Positions 4,894 to 8,548 of a DNA stretch of 8,548 nucleotides are shown here, in pieces. The stretch is from Methylococcaceae bacterium (GTDB taxonomy: Bacteria > Pseudomonadota > Gammaproteobacteria > Methylococcales > Methylomonadaceae), in contig WTBX01000297.1 in NCBI GenBank assembly GCA_013138855.1, forward strand, positions 1 to 8,548, given 5' to 3'. Positions within the stretch are counted from its first letter, which is position 1. Every line of letters begins with the position of its first letter. The notes beneath the pieces were generated by a model. The model did not search any database, was not told the DNA's origin, and worked only from the letters and a program-made list of their open reading frames with translations. A program made the translations under genes and the position numbers.

Positions 4894-7647
4894 TTAGTTA
4901 GTTATAGGTGAGATATGAGAGTGACGTGATTGCGAGCTAGCGGTCAGTTGCGCCAAATAATCATTACGAAACACTTTAAAACCGCGCGAAAAATCAAAAC
5001 CATGTATTTCTTTTATTTTGATATGTTGAAAGAAAATTAAAATTTCAGAAGTAATAATTTGACCAGGAAGAATAACGGGAAAACCAGGAGGATAAGGAGT
5101 CACAAAATTGGCTGAAACAAAAACCATCCCCGATTGCACACTGAGCAAGGTTTCTGCGGATAAGGCAACATAATCAATATGCTCGTCATCGTTTCCTAAA
5201 AAATAAGCGGTACGCATATCACTCACGGCATATTCCCCGTCTGAAAAAGGTAGAAAGCACTCATGAAAACGGCGTTTTTCTGGGAGAGGAATATAAACCT
5301 CCTCTTGAGTATGTTCTATGCCATCCGATTGACTATCATTAAAAAATGTGGCGATTTCTTTTAACACTTGTAGCAGATAATCAATCGTTGCCTGTGTTGC
5401 GCCGATATTAATTAAAAATAGCACGGTGTAGCGCGAAGTCTTGTTAACCTGAATATCGTAACGTGACATTAATAACTGTCTAAATCCAGAGCCATCTAAG
5501 CCTGTTTTGCGTATATCTAAAGTAATACGAGTCGGGTCAATCACAAACCCTGAGACATCCCAACGCGCACTCAATTCTGCCAATGTGCTTGCGGGGATAT
5601 TTATTTTTTTTAATTGCTGTAGTGTATTTAAAGTCTTGGGGTCTTGATCTCGATACGCTAGCGGGACTAATTCTTCATCACCTAGTACGGTGAAATAGTT
5701 TTGAAGTAGTGCGTTATCGCTAATCTGTTCGCGTAATTGCATTGCTAATAAGATTGCTTTGCGTACAAGATGAAAACCTTCCATCGCAACTTGGCGACGG
5801 CTTATATCTAATGAGGCAATGATTTGGTAATTCGGTGAGGTTGAGGTATGAATCCTAAAGGCTTCAAGAAATCGAGCTTGATTAAATAAGCTATCGGCCA
5901 CATGAATCATTGAGCCTTGACGAAAGGCGGTCAGCGTTTTGTGCGTGGATTGAGTGGCATAAACGCGCAATTGAATCTTGGTGGGATCAGGATAAAGTGT
6001 TTTTTGCCATTTATTTTCATCGGTATTCGCCTCAAAATCAGCCGACCATTGTGCATACATAAGATGATATTCATGACTTTGTATGCGTTGACGAATTTTT
6101 TGTACAGCAGTCATAGCAGTTCGACTGTAGTACAGTGGATGAAAATGTGCAAAGGCTGACCATGCCTCATCCCAATGAAAAATAATATCGGGCTTAATTG
6201 CCAATATTTCCATCATAAAATTTTCACTGTGATACACCAAGCCATCAAAGGTGGAATTGGTCAGGGTGATTTGTTTCAGTCTATCTAAGCGTCCATGTTT
6301 TTTAAGATCAAGCATTACCGCTTTAATTTGCGCTAAATCAATGCCCCCATAAAGGTCATATTTCGGTAATGGATACGTTTCCAAAAAGATGGGGAAAGCT
6401 CCTGTCAATACTACGGAATAAGGCACTGATTTATGGCAATCTGCCGAAATCAACACAATATCAGCAGGTTTTAAATTCGCCTGCATGACAATTTTATTGG
6501 AGGTTGATGTGCCATTAGTGACGAAATAACTATAATCCGCTCCAAAGGTTTCAGCCGCTTTAATGTGTGCCTGTTTGATTGCGCCCGTAGGATCAAGCAA
6601 GGAATCTAAACCGCCTTGAGTCGATGAGGTTTCTGCTAAGAAAATATTATCGCCATAAAAATCCAGCATGTCGTGTATCCACGGCGATCCTTTAACCGAC
6701 GCGCCTCGCGACAAAGGTAAGGCATGGAAAACCCCTTTAGGTTGACGACTATAGGCTTGCAGGGCATCAAAGAATGGCGTTGAATAACGCTGACGAACCC
6801 CTTTGAGAATGGCGGCATGTAGATCTTGAAAAGGATGCACATGAAATAATACCCGACTGAAATGCTGGCGCAGCGTCAAAGGTACTTCAGCAGGCGATAG
6901 ATCACTAATTAAATAATGGTCAATGTCTGGACGTAAGCAACGAATATTACGGCATAGGTTAACTTCTATACTCTCAGCAGCGATAGGCGGAGGTAAATGC
7001 GCTAATAAAGACTTATTATAATGGGCGAATAATTCAGTAGAATGAGAACTCGCATAGACAATATGGTGCAAATAAACACAGGCTTGAATATCCGAATTAG
7101 CTAATATCGCTGTCAAAGCATCTTCCGCACAATCCACAAACACAATGTCATAAATAAATTCGTCTTGAGGTGATTTTAAATTGCCTAATTGTTGACGGTA
7201 TAACATTTCATATTCATCTGGAAAGGGATGAATAATCAACACTTCAAAATAGGGTTTAGGTCGAAGCGGCGAGACTGAATTTATCTGCATTTCATCATGC
7301 AATATCGGCTGATTAAGCAGGGATAGATTCGTTTGATAAGGAACAAAGGTTTGTAAACGATAACGCCCTGTCTGCAAATAATAATCGCAGTTATTGATTA
7401 ATTGCGTGATTAAGGAAAATTGCTGTTGTTGCAAATAATGCGATAAACGATAAATCACTTCGCGTCCAGGAAAAGTCCAAAACCTATCAATGACATAAAG
7501 TTGATTGAACACCGTATTAAATGTAGGCAAATCAAATGGCTGATGATTGGCTATTAGCTTTAAATCTCGCCAAAGAGATTCACGGTGTTGTTTTAAATCA
7601 AAATTATTGCGTACACTTATCTCAGTGGGGTTAAATTCCATGCTCAT
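4894..7647 (-). CDS. PLP-dependent Orn/Lys/Arg-type decarboxylase, long form
   Basis: A fold-type I PLP decarboxylase of the ornithine/lysine/arginine group, 917 residues against roughly 710-760 for E. coli LdcI, SpeC or AdiA. Order: extra helical N-terminus (1-130), receiver-like wing domain (about 133-290), PLP domain with NGTSTSN (Gly379), the ring-stacking His405 (ADCHKS), Asp493 (HWDEAW) that pairs with the pyridine nitrogen, and the Schiff-base Lys570 (STHKT). The C-terminal domain carries PYPPGFPVILPGQ (851-863). All key cofactor residues are present, so activity is likely: amino acid to amine plus CO2 in the cytoplasm. Asp493 and Lys570 are 77 residues apart, about twice the gap in LdcI, because of an inserted segment near 508-555. 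The mycobacterial Rv2531c protein is of similar length. Whether it acts on Arg, Lys or Orn cannot be read here. Two in-frame ATGs (7647, 7641), neither with a Shine-Dalgarno site. It lies 21 bases after the TPR gene. Confidence 0.9.
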   Translation of the reverse strand: MSMEFNPTEISVRNNFDLKQHRESLWRDLKLIANHQPFDLPTFNTVFNQLYVIDRFWTFPGREVIYRLSHYLQQQQFSLITQLINNCDYYLQTGRYRLQTFVPYQTNLSLLNQPILHDEMQINSVSPLRPKPYFEVLIIHPFPDEYEMLYRQQLGNLKSPQDEFIYDIVFVDCAEDALTAILANSDIQACVYLHHIVYASSHSTELFAHYNKSLLAHLPPPIAAESIEVNLCRNIRCLRPDIDHYLISDLSPAEVPLTLRQHFSRVLFHVHPFQDLHAAILKGVRQRYSTPFFDALQAYSRQPKGVFHALPLSRGASVKGSPWIHDMLDFYGDNIFLAETSSTQGGLDSLLDPTGAIKQAHIKAAETFGADYSYFVTNGTSTSNKIVMQANLKPADIVLISADCHKSVPYSVVLTGAFPIFLETYPLPKYDLYGGIDLAQIKAVMLDLKKHGRLDRLKQITLTNSTFDGLVYHSENFMMEILAIKPDIIFHWDEAWSAFAHFHPLYYSRTAMTAVQKIRQRIQSHEYHLMYAQWSADFEANTDENKWQKTLYPDPTKIQLRVYATQSTHKTLTAFRQGSMIHVADSLFNQARFLEAFRIHTSTSPNYQIIASLDISRRQVAMEGFHLVRKAILLAMQLREQISDNALLQNYFTVLGDEELVPLAYRDQDPKTLNTLQQLKKINIPASTLAELSARWDVSGFVIDPTRITLDIRKTGLDGSGFRQLLMSRYDIQVNKTSRYTVLFLINIGATQATIDYLLQVLKEIATFFNDSQSDGIEHTQEEVYIPLPEKRRFHECFLPFSDGEYAVSDMRTAYFLGNDDEHIDYVALSAETLLSVQSGMVFVSANFVTPYPPGFPVILPGQIITSEILIFFQHIKIKEIHGFDFSRGFKVFRNDYLAQLTASSQSRHSHISPITN

Positions 7648-7668
7648 TGCGAATATTTATATTTTTAA

Positions 7669-8274
7669 TTATTTATTAACGAAATAAGTTTTTGCTTCAA
7701 GATGATCGGGATAACGTGATAAAACGGCCTTGTAAGCAATAGTGGCTGCTTTTTTATTATTTAGCCATAGATTTGCGCGAGCCAAATAAACATAAGCACT
7801 GGTGTCAGTAGGATAGGCACTCACTAATTGCGTGGCTGTTTTGTGCATACCCTCCCAATTGCGTTGACCTTCTTGCGCAATCGCTAATCGTAATAAAGCT
7901 AAATAATTATTCGGTGCAAGCTTTAACGCATTGTTAGCACCCAGTTCAGCTTCACGCCAACGTTGTTGAGCCAATAACGGCAGCAATAGACCTAAATGCG
8001 CATCGACAGAATTATTATTACGCTCAATCGCCAAGCGATACTCACGAATAGATTCGTTATAACTCGTTAATAAATAAAATAACCAACCACGGCGAATCGC
8101 TTTTAATTCACCATCATGACTTTTAGGTTCTATCACATCAATAGCGGCAATCGCTTCGCTGTATTTTCCATAGCTTTCTAATTGATACGATCTTTGCCAA
8201 TCTGCTTCTTGCGCTTTAGCCGATAAAATCCATAAATTAGCCATGATAAAAATAATGACAAGGCGAGTTTTCAT
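7669..8274 (-). CDS. Exported tetratricopeptide repeat (TPR) protein
   Basis: First gene of the operon, 201 residues. Residues 1-21 are a signal peptide: positive start (MKTR), hydrophobic core, and A-K-A before a predicted cleavage after Ala21. A degenerate repeat (about 26-50) and four TPR units follow (about 57-89, 90-123, 124-157, 158-191), recognisable by the spaced A/L/Y residues and Pro-Asn/Pro-Thr/Pro-Asp ends (KLAPNN, SAYPTD, SRYPDH). TPR proteins are binding scaffolds and this one has no enzymatic motif. It should sit in the periplasm, which is odd beside three apparently cytoplasmic enzymes. The ATG at 8274 is chosen because it starts the signal peptide and has GGAA 6 bases upstream. 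Longer starts at 8310 or 8346 would bury the signal sequence behind 12-24 polar residues. Binding partner unknown. Confidence 0.8.
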   Translation of the reverse strand: MKTRLVIIFIMANLWILSAKAQEADWQRSYQLESYGKYSEAIAAIDVIEPKSHDGELKAIRRGWLFYLLTSYNESIREYRLAIERNNNSVDAHLGLLLPLLAQQRWREAELGANNALKLAPNNYLALLRLAIAQEGQRNWEGMHKTATQLVSAYPTDTSAYVYLARANLWLNNKKAATIAYKAVLSRYPDHLEAKTYFVNK

Positions 8275-8280
8275 AGTCTT

Positions 8281-8284
8281 TTCC
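8281..8284 (-). promoter_or_regulatory. Ribosome binding site fixing the TPR gene start
   Basis: Read on the minus strand, GGAA is followed by 6 bases and then ATG (8274). A competing AGGA just before the ATG at 8310 lies too close to it (3 bases). This and the signal peptide favour the shorter start. Confidence 0.5.
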
Positions 8285-8332
8285 AAATAGTTGTTATGTT
8301 TATTAGACATCTTTCCTAAATAATATAGGTAA

Positions 8333-8353
8333 CTCAGGGATACCATCCCTCAA
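8333..8353. promoter_or_regulatory. Operator-like dyad upstream of the operon
   Basis: GGGAT (8337-8341) and ATCCC (8345-8349) pair around ACC, with partly matching flanks (CTCA and TCAA), giving a 21-base imperfect dyad about 60 bases before the operon's first start codon. It could be a repressor site or a small hairpin in the leader. I find no well-spaced -35/-10 pair here: TTGAGG and TATATT on the minus strand are 20 bases apart. Confidence 0.3.
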
Positions 8354-8367
8354 TTAATCGTGTTTTT

Positions 8368-8403
8368 TCAGACCTCCGAGGTTTTTAAAACCTCGGAGGT
8401 CTA
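8368..8403. repeat. GACCTCCGAGG palindrome, copy 2
   Basis: Identical over 36 bases to 1450-1485, same orientation (off-centre T run on the same side). It lies upstream of the operon, where it cannot terminate it, so it is better read as a dispersed palindromic repeat than as a dedicated terminator. Confidence 0.85.
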
Positions 8404-8408
8404 ACACT

Positions 8409-8449
8409 TTTCAGGGTACACGGAGGCGCGACTTTTAGTCGCGCACGAG
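8409..8449 (+). repeat. Dispersed CGCGACT hairpin repeat, copy 2
   Basis: Begins TTTCAGGGTA and ends GCACGAG like the copy at 1310-1349, with the hairpin CGCGACT-TTT-AGTCGCG inside. It starts 5 bases after the GACCTCCGAGG palindrome, while copy 1 lies before its palindrome. Only a single arm is present; the reverse-complement partner seen at 1372-1395 is absent. Confidence 0.75.
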
Positions 8450-8472
8450 ACCTAAAAACATGTAAGTGTTCA

Positions 8473-8548
8473 GTCCCCCTCTTAAAAAAAGAGGGGTTAG
8501 GGGAGATTTTATTAAATAAATCCCCCCTGAATCCCCCTTTTCCAAAGG
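8473..8548. repeat. C-run/G-run palindromic repeat, truncated by window end
   Basis: CCCCTCTT (8476-8483) pairs with AAGAGGGG (8489-8496). The stretch 8493-8509 (GGGGTTAGGGGAGATTT) is in turn an imperfect reverse complement of 8518-8537 (AAATCCCCCC...ATCCCCC). A third small hairpin, CCTTT-TCC-AAAGG, occupies the last 13 bases and probably continues beyond the window. No open reading frame or RNA gene is seen here. This is an intergenic repeat cluster of a type widespread in some sulfur bacteria and cyanobacteria (from memory). Confidence 0.65.

Noticed and set aside
8275..8370. Riboswitch or attenuator before the operon
   Set aside because: Only a 5-bp hairpin is present, with no conserved aptamer I recognise and no terminator/antiterminator pair.

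Overview
The window looks like chromosomal DNA from an AT-rich gammaproteobacterium. The tRNA-Asp sequence, the YjdM/PhnA homologue and the style of the intergenic palindromes fit. The GACCTCCGAGG palindrome, the CGCGACT hairpins and the runs of C and G resemble repeats I associate with large sulfur bacteria (Beggiatoa/Thiothrix relatives). That placement is an inference from memory, not a database result. No gene is cut by the window edges, and I see no integrase, transposase or CRISPR array.

Left part (1-2190): a membrane-bound fatty-acid-hydroxylase/sterol-desaturase-type di-iron protein (178-837, +, TTG start) converges on a small zinc-ribbon protein of the YjdM/PhnA family (893-1234, -). 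A symmetric hairpin between them can terminate both. An intergenic stretch rich in nested palindromes (1310-1485) follows, then a small alpha/beta hydrolase (1507-2190, -). A tRNA-Asp(GTC) gene (2248-2324, +) has a textbook sigma70 promoter, and its -35 box lies only 9 bases from the start codon of the divergent hydrolase.

Right part (2423-8274): four minus-strand genes, closely packed and almost certainly an operon. In transcription order they are an exported TPR protein, a 917-residue PLP-dependent Orn/Lys/Arg-type decarboxylase with extra segments, an ATP-grasp ligase, and a C45 (acyl-CoA:6-APA acyltransferase-like) self-cleaving Ntn hydrolase. The last two genes overlap by 4 bases. Together the enzymes could make an amine by decarboxylation, couple it to a carboxylate with ATP, and hydrolyse or transfer the resulting amide. 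This is the best candidate here for an undescribed pathway. The substrate cannot be read from the sequence.

Right edge (8275-8548): the operon leader region, then a second set of the repeats seen at 1310-1485, in swapped order, then a third C-run/G-run palindromic family that runs off the window end.
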